A stretch of 44,148 nucleotides of DNA. It comes from Schoenoplectus triqueter (Eukaryota; Streptophyta; Magnoliopsida; Poales; Cyperaceae). Within the stretch, counting starts at the first letter, position 1, and every line of letters starts with the position of its first letter. Positions 1 through 10,435 of this stretch are shown in pieces. A program made the position numbers and the translations under genes. The notes below the pieces were generated by a model, which ran no database searches, was not told where the DNA came from, and saw nothing but the letters and a program-made list of their open reading frames with translations. The stretch covers positions 1 through 44,148 of the forward strand of contig CAXKVV010000514.1 in assembly GCA_964058805.1 (NCBI GenBank), given 5' to 3'.

Positions 1-1009
1 ACAAAATTGTGCTCACATTAACCACATTATACTGATAAAGTTACTGCAATTCCTATCAAGTTTATTCAATTTTCAGTCAAAATAAATAAAATTGAATACA
101 CAACAAGAAATATATCTGGCAATTAGATTCACGTTCTGACAAAATATTAACATAAATTATATAGAAGTAACATTTTGGAGGAAGTCGGTTCCTTTTAGAA
201 GACCTTTTCAAAAGGCTGGGTGACAAACCAATTACTGTCAATGCATATATGTGATATTGTTGCATTGGGCTCAATTAACAATTAAGCCCATTTATTTTTT
301 ACATGTGGTCTCAGTATCTGTTTAATATATTGGGTTGGACATAGGTAAGTCCTTTCTTAAGATGATACGTTACAAATTTCTACACAGAGAAGGTAAGACA
401 ATACAATTAAACAGGAAACCAAAAATGAACCTTGAGAGAAATACGGTGAGCTATAACTCTCCTAAAAGCAGATAGAATACCAGCCGCCAGTGGTACAACC
501 ATCTCTTTCATCCCGACTGATTTTACTGGTAACTCCTCTTCTGCCCCAACGCTATCTATTTTTCATAGTCAAGGTTCATCATTTCAATCTGTCCAAATTA
601 ATTCTCTATGTCCATAATTTTGACATTTACAGTGTATGGCCTCAGTAGATAGCTAGAGTGGAACTTTATAAAAGAAACAGCAGGCTTGTTGGAATTACAG
701 AAAGAGACAGAAAAATGCTCTTCTTGCAATTTCTTCAAAAGAACAGGGAATGCTACAAAATGTATGCATGTTCGTTTCGGATATCGTCCAAAGAGATTGG
801 ATTAAAAGTATCTTACCAGAATCTTTTTTGTCTTTAACATAAGGTGTTGTTAGCAAATTCCTACCCCTCTCAGTCAGTCCTTATCAAGACATTTGATTGT
901 ACTCCGACCAAATTGTCCTTAGAGACATGGGAGGGAATAGTACTGGAAGAAAACTAAATGCGAGGGTGTTTTCGCTAAGTGAAGGGGTGAGATGAAATAT
1001 TCCACTGAC
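1..1009. other. Left-edge non-coding DNA, probable first intron of the MON2-like gene
   Basis: No exon, RNA gene or mobile element could be recognised here on either strand. If the exon at 1010-1114 is real, this stretch is its first intron, since a GT donor lies at 1009-1008 on the minus strand and no convincing second exon was found. A 22-bp segment at 230-251 recurs at 2078-2099 with one mismatch or less, which suggests a small dispersed repeat. Confidence 0.4.
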
Positions 1010-1114
1010 CTTTAGGAGCGGGTGCTCGGCGGCGTCCTTGACAGCTGGGTGGCGGCGGCGGGATTGGGTGGATAGCGCGCGCAGATCCTCTTCCAGCGCC
1101 ACCATTAACGCCAT
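1010..1114 (-). CDS. MON2: First coding exon of a MON2-like (SEC7/ARF-GEF-related) trafficking protein, partial
   Basis: The exon encodes 35 residues starting MALMVALEEDLRALS, with RRRHPAVKDAAEHPLLK at its end, followed directly by a GT donor at 1009-1008. From memory of the family, plant MON2 homologues begin with a very similar segment (MAL.A.LE.DLRALS, then RRRYPAVKDGAEH..LK), and their first coding exon ends at the same place. MON2 proteins are large ARM-repeat proteins related to the BIG/GBF Arf-GEFs and act in Golgi-to-endosome trafficking. Only this exon is visible: the remaining gene would lie to the left of the window on the minus strand. The coding GC content is clearly higher than in the flanks. 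The gene starts about 1.4 kb downstream of the MGD stop codon, in the same orientation. An alternative is a captured exon fragment with no downstream gene. Confidence 0.6.
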
Positions 1115-1696
1115 TTATCCTTCTCTCTTTCACTCAACCTGTTGTGTGTTTCTTACTCGGATCCAAGCTCGGAGAAGAGAAAGAAAACGACGACAGTTTC
1201 AGAAACTCGCATGGTTTCTAATCCGAGGTGTCCATTAGAAACGAGTTTCTAAATTAAAAACCTGTGCTCCATCGCTGAAATTGAAATTAAGGACTGACCG
1301 AATAGAAATTCGTTTAAATCAGAATTGGAGATGCTCTAAATGAAATGTCAATCATTTTTTATCAGTATCTGTTGGGGGTATTTTTGTCTGGACAATTAAA
1401 TTTTATATGTTCATTAAATAATTATACAATTATACGGTATAAATGACAAAAATCTAAATAAATTAATTTTAAAGTGACATTAAATCAAAAATAATAATTT
1501 AAGTGATATTTTATTAATTTTGAAATTTTAAAATGACATAAAACTAATTTTCTCAATATATTTTATATATATCTATAGATGTAAAAAAGGATTGTACGTC
1601 TTTATCTTTATTTAATCATATGATGTGTTATACTATGCCGTGTTATATAACATGATGTATCTACACAATTTTATATAATATGTCATGACGTATCAA

Positions 1697-1935
1697 CAGA
1701 CGCGGATCCAAGGGGCTGGTGGGTCCGGTCCTTCTATTTTTTCAAAAACATCCGATAAATATGTATAATTTCATAAAAATTTTAAAAATTTATATATTTG
1801 ATCCTTTAATATTTTTTTCATAAAAATTTTAAAATTTTATATATTTAATCTCCTAATATTTTTTTTTCTCTATAATAAACATCTAACCCCTCCAATCCCG
1901 ACTTCCCTCAATCTAAAATTCTAACTCCGCTCCTC
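1697..1935. mobile_element. Degenerate hAT-type MITE, 239 bp
   Basis: The left end reads CAGACGCGGATCC and the right end, read in reverse complement, GAGGAGCGGAGTT. Both resemble the CAGGGGCGGA-type ends common in plant hAT MITEs. The element is flanked by CGTATCAA (1689-1696) and CATATCAA (1936-1943), an 8-bp target duplication with one mismatch, the length expected for hAT. The interior is AT-rich, with two similar T-rich segments, and has no coding capacity. Confidence 0.6.
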
Positions 1936-1994
1936 CATATCAATATTAGTTGAAACAAAATACATCACGTGATAAGTATCGTGATAAGAAAATG

Positions 1995-2187
1995 TGCAGA
2001 CGAGGGATATTCGAGCAATATAACAAGCATCCCAAAATCAGATATATGCATTGACAGTAAAATGGAAATGTTTAGGTGACAAACCAATTACTGTCAATCC
2101 ATACAAAGAATGGAAAATAAGAATGCAGACGAGGGATATTTTATGCTTTTGATGCTCGAGCAATATAACAAGCATCACAAAATCAGA
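1995..2187. repeat. Imperfect direct duplication, two copies about 130 bp apart
   Basis: Copy 1 (1995-2042) and copy 2 (2124-2187) share a block beginning TGCAGACGAGGGATATT and a block beginning CGAGCAATATAACAAGCATC. Copy 2 carries 16 additional bases between the two blocks (2141-2156). The spacer includes a short stretch (2078-2099) that also recurs at 230-251. Confidence 0.7.
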
Positions 2188-2513
2188 AGTCAGATAACAC
2201 AACTTTGGAGGTGGAAAGGAAATGCCTAAAATACAATCATTAATCAGCCAATATCATGTAGAAAAAATGAATAAAGAAAAATATCAACAAGCACACTACC
2301 CAAGCGATACATACTTTTGAGACTCCAAATCAACACCTACATATTTTGCATAGTTTACCTTCACGTCATATTTTTTTTTTACTTCTCTTTTTTCCTTTTC
2401 TCCTTTCAATCTTCAGGCGAAAGAATGGTGGAACCTAACTGTACATAATTTTCACAAAACCGAACTCCCTGAAAGAATGCAGGTGGAAAATAGTTTTCAT
2501 ATTTCTTTTCTTT

Positions 2514-5500
2514 TTAGGCAATTGGTAGCTGGTAGAAAGAAGAGGTGACAGGGTATGCAACTTTAGACAAAGGGCCATGTCCTTGAGCTAGTGAGTGGAT
2601 GTCTCGAACAATGTCAAAAACTGCCTCAGGTTGGGCCAATTTTAGCGCATTTTCTGACATTCTCTTCAGTTCTTCAGATTCAGGCCCAAACCAACGTGCA
2701 ACTAGTGAGGCTGTCTCTTTCGGGCTTTTCGAGAAGACACCTGCTCCGTTATCGACCACATAAGGGACATTGCCAACTTCCTGTAAAAGATTTTATGTTT
2801 GGAATGCATTAATTATTTGCAACTGTAGCATATAATAATATTCCAAATGTAATAGGCATTATAAAAAGGTTCAAGACACAAACCTGTCCAGGGATAAAGT
2901 CATTAAGGATAATTGGAAGCCCTCTTATCAAGGCCTCTGCTATTGTACCAGGCCCAGCCTAAAAAAAAAAATGTTATAAACAAGAATTCAGCATGAAAAT
3001 GAGAAAAAAACTTCAATACAGCAGCAGAAAATTGGGATGATCACTATATTGATGTATTAAATACCTTTGTTATAATGCAATCACATGCCCCCATCCATTT
3101 CTCCATTTGTGTCTCAAACCCCCTAATCTGTAAGACAGAACAATTTAATAAAAAACAGAATTGTTCCATTAATACAACAAGCTTCTCATTACTTTTTTTA
3201 AAAGTTTTTCACACCTTGACTGGAATTTTCCACTCCAGCGATTCAAGTGTGGAGCTCAGAGTTTTGTTGCGGCCACATATTACAATAAGCTGACCAATCG
3301 GTTTATTCTGCTCCTTGTCAAACAAAGCATCACCAAGAGCCTTGGCTGTCTTTTTAACAGGCCCCATTCCTTCACCACCTCCCATCAAAAGGACAGCTGG
3401 CAAAACAGCATCCATTTGTAATTCTTCTCTCAGTTCCTCCTGCATTAGAGGGTTAAATAATTTTTTTAAAGAGTCGAACAGATCCAAAATTGGTGTGGAA
3501 TCCCAAAGCATCTCAATAGTATAACAAAAATGATTGCTATTCTTTCATTGTTTGCAAATCCCTATTTCACTTAGCTTACAACAGAAGCCTTGTGAAAAAA
3601 AAAGTCTCCCAGTCCTTTTGCTTTAATTATTATTTATAATCATGGTGCACGACCCCTTCTGCAAAACAAGCCATGTTGTAATGCTTCACAGTTCATAGCT
3701 TGAAAAAATTGACAGTCAGTCTTATTAAGGACACTTCTGCATTTGTCAACTCTTGTCAATGAGCACCATTGAGTTACTTAGTATACATAGGAGTATAGGA
3801 CTCATGTACAAAATTTCTTTTTCTCTGTAGAAAGATCTATGTTACCTTGACAAGGACGGCACGGCAGAAGGATGGCCGAATTGGCAAGCCGAAAACCTGA
3901 ACCTGAGAAGGCTCAAGCCCATCAAGCAAAGCCCGCTTTGACACCTCCTCAGAGGGGCAGTAGCATCTATTGACATTAGCATGGAACCTGAAATTGATTT
4001 CAACCATCAGAAACCAAAGAAAATATAGGATACACTAATTATATGCAATCTTATAGTACCATGTGGGATGACATGTATTGAGGTCAGTTATCACAGTGAC
4101 GAATACGACTCTGTTTTGAAGACCTTGCCATTTGAGCACCCATAAAGGAATATGTTGCATAAGCGGATGCACGCTAATTATTATATCAGGCTTGTATTTC
4201 TTCAGGCCCGCTTCCACCTTCCTTCACCAGAGAAAAAAAAAATAGAAGAATAAGATGTAAGTGGTAAGAGGTAAGCCTTTGAAAATTGTGGCGGGGTAAT
4301 TCTGGGTGCAAGCCGAGCCAAAGTTCTCATAGAAAATGAATTAGCATTTTATAAAATAGATTGATGTAAGAACAGCTTCAAAATGATCTTATCATTATCA
4401 GAGATATTGCACCTTTCTTGTGCTTTGCTCAATCCAGCAACAAGTTTTCTTTTAATGCAACTTGTTGGAGTATGGACAGATCTAGTTTGAACTTTGAAAT
4501 TATTGAACATGCCAAACAAGGAGCACATTTTTGAGAGAGAACAATGAAGGAGACAGCTGCACAATTGGTAAATACTGGCAAGATATTTCACCCCATAACA
4601 CATCATATGTTTATGAAGCAACTGGAATCCTTTTCTACATTTTTGGAAGCTAGCTGGATTTAAATTAGCAGATATATGCATATATATCTCTATCTCTCAT
4701 CATGACACCTGGTTTCAATTGTAGAGAGTGCATTTTAAAAGGTCCTGAACTAATTCAGAGTGATTGCTTCTTCAGAGATGAGCCTTGTTTAGCTTTATAC
4801 AACCAAAAAAACTATTATGGGACTGTTTGGTCAAAGCCTATTTCCAGTAAGATACCCCGGAATTCCCTAATATTCTCCCAATTTGAATTATAATTTTTAG
4901 GAACCACAAGTTTTGAAAACCTAATTGCAACTTTCATGTACTCCATTCCATCTTGAGCTTAAAATAAATGACATTTGATTACTTTCACTAAGAAAATACC
5001 CTGGTACATGACACGATACAATTGCATAACAAAATTCATTTGTTTCCGGATTAAATCAACAATTGCACAACAAGATTACGATGGTAACAAATTCTTGGAA
5101 TGGATATACTATGGAATCAACGATTACAAAGAAAAAATAGAGAAAAAGGCGTACTTGGCATAGAAGGCAGCAAGAGCAGCAAGATAGAGACAGTGGACCC
5201 AGCGAGGGGAGGTGCCATGGAAAGCAAACTTCCATAGTTGTACATGTTTCACCATGAACTTGTATGAACTCTCCATATTGTTCAGTGGCCACCCAGCATG
5301 GTCTTTGCACAGATCCTTCACGAACACCTGCAAATTCATTACGAAGTTAGAAAAGAACCTTTTCGTGGTGAAGAGTGGTCAAAACCATAAGTCAAAGCTG
5401 CATAATCCAGACGAGCTCAATAGAAGAAGCTATTATTGGTACGCATAGATACTATCAAGAAGCCCCAATCAACCAAAATCGAAGTTGGTTAACATGCATA

Positions 5501-6099
5501 ATTTTAGAGCTCCATGTTCAAAATTGAATCGAGATGGTCTTCACTCTTCAGGACCAGCCTTTAATATCCATAAAAAAGGGTAAACTAGTGTGCGCCTAAA
5601 AAGACCCAACAAAATCTTCATGAGGAAAATGTACCCAAAATTTTCTCCTCTCCAGACAAAAGCTCAAATCAGAAGCGATATGAACGCAAACAAAAACCAA
5701 CCAAAAACAGAAAACAATTAGTAACCATACCTTATAATCATCACCGTACTCGATCTGAAACGCATTTCGAATTGCCTCGGCTGAAGCACGGTGACCCCCA
5801 CCAGTATCGCTCATCAAAATCAAGACATTCTTGGTTTTCTCAGCCCCGATCTGCTCCAATTCAACAATTCCGTCTTCCTCCTCGCCCCAGCTACACCCCA
5901 TCTCATCTTCGTCGAGGTCGCATGATCCACTGCCACTTGTACCAATTCCGGCCAAGCCACCACCTTCTCCGCTGTAGGAGAAGCTCCTCTTTCGGTACTT
6001 CTTCTTCAGCCTCTGCTGCTCTTGGTACTCTTGTACGCTCTGTAGCACGACCTCCCTGATAGATCTCCATTTCCCTGGGGTTTGAGTTTCGACCGACAT
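2514..6099 (-). CDS. MGD: Type B monogalactosyldiacylglycerol synthase (MGD2/3 class), 8 exons, 491 aa
   Basis: MGDG synthase transfers galactose from UDP-galactose to diacylglycerol. Type B enzymes act at the outer plastid envelope and feed lipid remodelling under phosphate starvation (family knowledge). Exons on the minus strand are 6099-5731, 5327-5155, 4221-4060, 3987-3846, 3439-3215, 3127-3065, 2958-2884 and 2780-2514. All introns are GT-AG, phases agree, and the sum is 1476 nt. The N-terminal MGDG_synth domain contains GGGHR at residues 100-104. The GT28-type C-terminal domain has MGGGEGMGP at about 301-309 and AGPGTIAEA at about 379-387. The first ~85 residues are charged and low-complexity rather than a long transit peptide, which fits type B. 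The length slightly exceeds the ~465-470 residues of Arabidopsis MGD2/3. The chosen start is the ATG of MSVETQ; the frame stays open upstream to an ATG at 6315, but that stretch looks like CT-rich 5' UTR. The gene appears intact. Confidence 0.95.
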
Positions 6100-6350
6100 C
6101 ACGATGACCGAAGCTTCTCTCCTCTTCTTCTCCGAGTCTTGGTCCTCTCTCTCTCTAATGTGAGAGAGGAGACGTTCGAGGGAGAAGTGAGAAGGAGAGG
6201 TTTGATAAGTTGAAAAGGAAAAAGGAGGTTGAGAGAGAGAAGAGAGGTTAAATATTTGGGGACCAACGGTTGTAGGTTGTTCGGAGCTTGGAGAATCCGA
6301 GCTGGCACCGTACAAATTTGGGAGGGAGAGAGAAGAAGACAGAAGAGTAA
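6100..6350 (-). promoter_or_regulatory. Probable 5' UTR and proximal promoter of the MGD gene
   Basis: Read on the minus strand, this stretch is rich in CT runs just upstream of the start codon, as is common in plant leaders. It is open in the MGD frame back to an ATG at 6315, but the encoded Ser/Pro-rich peptide resembles no known MGD N-terminus that I recall. No clear TATA box was found. Confidence 0.4.
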
Positions 6351-6487
6351 TGATCGATTAGAGAGGATACATCAAACATGAAGAAGTTAAATGACAGAGT
6401 TTACATTGGTAGATGCATGATTATTTTAATTTGCGTGTGGATCTTAGCAAGGCGGTTTTATTCTTTCCATTTCGATCCCTCACCAAA

Positions 6488-6539
6488 ACCCTCCTTTCTT
6501 TCTTTCTTCCATTTGTTCAAGAAAGAAAGAAAGGAGGGT
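6488..6539. repeat. Perfect 21-bp inverted repeat with 10-nt loop
   Basis: The left arm (6488-6508) is a pyrimidine tract made of ACCCTCC followed by TTTC units. The right arm (6519-6539) is its exact reverse complement, made of AAAG units ending in GGAGGGT. The loop is 6509-6518. It lies about 390 bp upstream of the MGD start codon. Confidence 0.85.
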
Positions 6540-6729
6540 CTACATGTAAAAAATCAGGAGAAGGGCCTGAATGTAATTGAAAGCGACACAAATACTGAAA
6601 TACACAATCACACAAGCGCAGAGCGGAGCCATGTTTTAGATTCTGGAATGATTCCTGCGAGACGGGAATATAGGCAGCGGGAGCCGCAACAGCCAACAGG
6701 TGGCTTGTGCTGGAATGCGCTGGCGCTTG

Positions 6730-6737
6730 GCATATCC
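6730..6737. promoter_or_regulatory. Candidate P1BS (PHR1-binding) site, GCATATCC
   Basis: The octamer fits the palindromic P1BS consensus GNATATNC bound by PHR1-type MYB factors. It lies about 630 bp upstream of the MGD start codon, and type B MGD genes are known to be induced by phosphate starvation. A single match has a substantial chance of arising at random within 1 kb, so this is a candidate only. Confidence 0.4.
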
Positions 6738-7357
6738 TGACCGTCGGATTCGCATCTTCCCAATTGCACGTGGCTCGGTCTCCGTGCACGATTTATTTTT
6801 TCCAAATCAGACGCCGCGTGTGGCGAGGGGGAGGATTAAGGAACAAGTATCGATTCGTGTAAAATTAGTAAATTACATGATCGATTTTAAGCGGCTTGAC
6901 TTAGTGTGGAAGTACTTTCCTATGACATGGGTTTGAGTGTCGTAGTCAATTAGAGACGTGCTTTTGTTGGAAGGGAATCAAGGGGATTATACGAAAAATA
7001 GAAGGTGATTCTTTTTTTTTTTACCGTAAATTCAAAAGCATAGTGGAGGTCTGGAATTTTTGGCAGACTACATTGCTTGGGACCATTTTGTAGCTTTCAA
7101 GCTTTCCATGCATTGGGGGTTTTGGGATGAGGTCGCTAGTTGTAGCTTTCGGGTTTGTGCCGACAAACTTTTAAATGGCTGATTTGGACAGATGTTGAAT
7201 TTGTCTTAAATCAAACGGTTCCCAACACGGTCCAAAATTTCTTATTATATTTAGTCCTCGCTTTGGTACACCACTTGTCTACTTGATACTATAGTTTCCA
7301 AAAAAGAATTTTAGAAATGAAGAAGCCTTCACTTTTTCCTCAAAAAATAAAAAAAAG

Positions 7358-7391
7358 AAGCATTCACTTTTTCCTCAAAAAGTGAATGCTT
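7358..7391. repeat. Perfect 15-bp inverted repeat with 4-nt loop
   Basis: AAGCATTCACTTTTT (7358-7372) pairs exactly with 7377-7391 across the loop CCTC. The left arm and loop also occur as a slightly diverged direct copy at about 7322-7346, so the hairpin arose next to a short direct duplication. Confidence 0.8.
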
Positions 7392-8734
7392 GAATTGAAA
7401 TAATTTGTAAAGTTTTATTAAATAATCTTAGCTTTATATTGTGTGCTTACGTTTTTGTTTTGAAATTGATGGTGATATTTGTTAAAAGAAAACCATTTTT
7501 TCCTTACAGTAAATATTTATTGCTCAAATATTGTTGATGAAATGCTTTAAGTACAATGATTTTCTTTTCATGTATTTCTTGTCATTTTTTGTGATAATTT
7601 TGTTGCTCAAATTATGACACAATTTTATTGCTCATATTCTGTTACCCAAAAAAAGTTTAATACAAATAAATAATTAAAATCTCCATTTCAAAGCAAATTC
7701 TAAATATCTACATATCATGCCTAGATACATCTCCGAATATCATGTGACCGGCAGCTTCCGCGTGTACTTATCATGTTATGTTACATGTCGCATAATATGT
7801 CCCCTTTCGGCTAAATTGACCACTCGCAACACGTTTTGTAAAATGATTTAAACATTTCACGGTGTATTAGGTGACACTGACATGCCATAATCACGCTTTG
7901 ACACATGATATATATTGTCGCTGTGAGTAAGATATAAGAACATTATAGAAAAAATTAATCGATGATTCTTTTTATAATCTGGAAATAAATTTCAAATACA
8001 CATTGTTAAGTTGAGCCGTATCGACGTAGATAAAACAGTGCATTATTAATATAAACAAAAAAAACAGAGTCATTCCGAATTTAATAATAAAAAAAATTAT
8101 AATTACCTTACCTCTTTTTATGCTTCTTTATTTGTTAGAAATTTCGCCAGTCAAAAAAAAAGTGAGGCTCATATAAAAGACTTGGCACAGCGTAGTACTT
8201 AATTTTCCGAACATAAAATAACAAAGATAAAAAAATTTTAATTCTGAACTTACTGTGATAAAAAAGGACATATGGATCAACTTCAAAATTTTATCTAACA
8301 GATAGCCGTTGAGGTATGAGTCATATTCTTGCAGTCACTATGCGGATCCAATGAGAACGACATCAAAACTCTTCATGTAGAGTACTTTTGATCTGATTTA
8401 TTCGATCCGAGATCAATGGTCCTGATTTAATAATAATAAACCCAAAATTTATGTTTAGACCTTCCCACGGCCGTTGTGATTATCCTTTGAAATCCTACAC
8501 AGAAAAATACTCTCTAGAGAATAGTTATCCAACCCAACCACCCATCAATGATGCGTAAGTGAACTACTTTTGGGTAGGTTAGGGACTATGTTGCATGGGT
8601 GCGGGTGCGGATGCGGCGATACGGGATTTTTTTAAATTTATATATAAAATAAATAAAAATAATAAAAGCAGTTTAATAAAAAAAATAAAAGCAAAGGTAT
8701 TTAGAAATAAATATATATAACTCAAAATGGCTAA

Positions 8735-9092
8735 TGGCGGAAACCACAGGTTGGTGCAGTCAGGGGCGGAGCCATATAACCCCAGGGGTACAAGTGTTAC
8801 CCCCTGGAAAATTAAAAACCAATAGAATAAAGGGTAATAGATCCATTAAGTTACACCCTGAAAAATTTTTGTGTTACCCTCTGGAGTCTGGACTCTGGAT
8901 TGGTCTTTGATTTATTAAAAATGCATGTTGAATTTTTTTTATACCGATAAATTAATGAGTTTTAACCCGCTAAGATATTCAATCCGATTGGGGCTACACC
9001 CTAGAAAATTCCTGGCTCCGCCCCTGAGTGCAGTGGTAGCCCATTAATATGGGAACGGATGGGCAGTTCGAATCCCTTCCCCTTTGGAATTT
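8735..9092 (+). mobile_element. tRNA-derived SINE-like sequence, split by a MITE
   Basis: If the MITE at 8761-9026 and one copy of its target duplication are removed, the sequence reads TTGGTGCAGTGGTAG and, about 30 bp later, GTTCGAATC (9066-9074). These match the A box and B box of tRNA-type RNA polymerase III promoters at roughly the natural spacing. No intact tRNA can be folded and the 3' end of the element is not defined. It may extend into the 99-bp tandem duplication that follows. Confidence 0.5.
8761..9026. mobile_element. hAT-type MITE, 266 bp, with perfect 14-bp inverted ends
   Basis: The element begins CAGGGGCGGAGCCA and ends with its exact reverse complement TGGCTCCGCCCCTG. The flanks GGTGCAGT (8753-8760) and AGTGCAGT (9027-9034) form an 8-bp target duplication with one mismatch, as expected for the hAT superfamily. 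No transposase is encoded. Of the four MITEs of this type in the window, this one has the best-preserved ends, so it is probably the youngest. Confidence 0.85.
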
Positions 9093-9290
9093 TGAAGATT
9101 TTTCTACTGAATTCATGGGATCGTCTGTGGACCAATCGATGCGGCAGCGCCTGTGGCTCCTCAAGTACAACCCAGAAATGCACCAACACACTGAAGATTT
9201 TTCTACTGAATTCATGGGATCGTCTGTGGACCAATCGATGCGACAGCGCGTGTGGCTCCTCAAGTACAACCCAGAAATGCACCAACACAG
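9093..9290. repeat. Two-copy tandem duplication, 99-bp period
   Basis: Copy 1 (9093-9191) and copy 2 (9192-9290) both start TGAAGATTTTTCTACTG and end near GCACCAACAC, with only a few mismatches. Because 99 is a multiple of three, several reading frames stay open through both copies, but the translations show no recognised domain. I treat it as a recent local duplication rather than a gene. Confidence 0.85.
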
Positions 9291-9710
9291 CTGAGATACT
9301 TGCCGAATGAATTATTGACTGGATCAGCTAGTCAACACATGCTGAAACGTTCCGACACATTGACTAAAGTAATTAATTACAGTGATAAAATAATTGAAAT
9401 TTTCTCTCCACTGTCTAATATAGGCCTCAAATGAATTATCAAATATTAGCAATTATCTAATTTTATCTACTTTTTATATCCCTAAAATCAAAATAATAAT
9501 TATCAATTAGGATTTGACAATCAATTTAACAGTAAAATATTGATGCTCTAACAACGCTTCAGAATTAGAGGGGAGGAAAAGGACAAAGGTGATCGCTTGA
9601 TCGGATCTGTTTAAGGTATTTTACTTGTTTTATAATATTAAAATTTCTAAAGGAGAGAGGAAGAGAATAAGAGGGATAAATATTCTACATGAATTTCATT
9701 AATTAAGCTG

Positions 9711-10060
9711 TAGACATAGTCTCAATAATATAGTCTTTAAATAAATAATTAGCAATATAAAATTTTAAATATATTTAATAAAATTTATATTAAAAAATTA
9801 GACATAATATTTTCAAATGCTAAATAATAATAATAATATAACTAATATATAATAATCTATAAAGGATCATATAAAAAATTAAATCATTTTAAGAATTAAG
9901 TTTCACCTTAAATATAATACATCTTACTTAAATGAGGCGAGAGAAACTATTTTATATGAATTTTTGAATTTAAGAAAATAAAAAGAATTAAACAAAACAA
10001 TGGTGATAAAAAATGATGATGTGACATGTTTGAAAAACTTGAAGCTTAACTCTCTTTATT
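9711..10060 (+). repeat. AT-rich dispersed repeat family, copy 1
   Basis: This copy is clearly related over about 350 bp to the next copy (10067-10435) and to an inverted copy at 42805-43195. Shared landmarks include AATATAGTC, a TAAATAAATAATTA block, ATCATTTTAAGA, GAGAAACTATTTTA and GATGATGTGA. It has no coding potential and no defined terminal repeats. Confidence 0.7.
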
Positions 10061-10066
10061 TATTAT

Positions 10067-10435
10067 TAGGGTTATAACTCGGATTTTATCTCGACAATAT
10101 AGTCCTCAAATAAATAATTAATAATATACAAATTTAAAATATATTTAATAAAATTTCACATTAAAGAAATTTAGACACAATATTTTTAAATTCTAAGTAA
10201 TAATGATAATAATTATTATTATAATAATAAATAATATAAATAAACACATAATAATCTTGAAATGTTTCTAAAAAGATGGATCATTTTAAGAGTTAAGTTT
10301 TACCTTAAGTGTATTACACACATTATTTTAAATGAGGAGAGAGAAACTATTTTAAACAAAATCAATGATGGATAAAAGTGATGATGTGATATGTTTAAAA
10401 AATTTGGAAACTTAATCCTCTTTATGTATTTATGA
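10067..10435 (+). repeat. AT-rich dispersed repeat family, copy 2
   Basis: This copy lies directly next to copy 1 in the same orientation. It starts near TTATAACTCGGATTTTATC, a segment better preserved here and in the inverted copy at 42805-43195 than in copy 1. Confidence 0.7.

Larger units (their letters stand above)
1115..2513. other. Intergenic region between the MGD 3' end and the MON2-like start
   Basis: This should hold the MGD 3' untranslated region (just below 2514 on the minus strand) and the promoter and 5' UTR of the MON2-like gene (just above 1114). It also contains a hAT MITE (1697-1935) and a small direct duplication (1995-2187). Apart from these it is AT-rich and has no recognisable gene. 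Confidence 0.5.
6351..8734. other. Intergenic region upstream of MGD
   Basis: The region is AT-rich, particularly beyond about 7200. It contains a possible P1BS site (6730-6737) and two perfect hairpins (6488-6539, 7358-7391). No coding exon, RNA gene or mobile element with defined ends was recognised. Confidence 0.5.

Noticed and set aside
81..274. VIGLS match to the second exon of MON2
   Set aside because: Only five residues agree, there is no splice context, and the same DNA piece recurs at 2078-2099, so it is more likely repeat sequence.
5596..6315. MGD translation start at 6315 instead of 6099
   Set aside because: The frame is open, but the extra 72 residues are encoded by CT-rich leader-like DNA and do not resemble type B MGD N-termini as I remember them. 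Kept only as an alternative.
6378..6740. 120-residue open frame upstream of MGD
   Set aside because: It spans the hairpin and promoter region, has no domain, and shows low-complexity composition.
9027..9080. A functional tRNA gene
   Set aside because: A and B box-like motifs exist, but no acceptor stem or cloverleaf can be formed and the A box is interrupted.
9001..9294. Overlapping open frames across the 99-bp duplication
   Set aside because: They stay open because the duplicated unit is a multiple of three; no start context or domain supports a gene.
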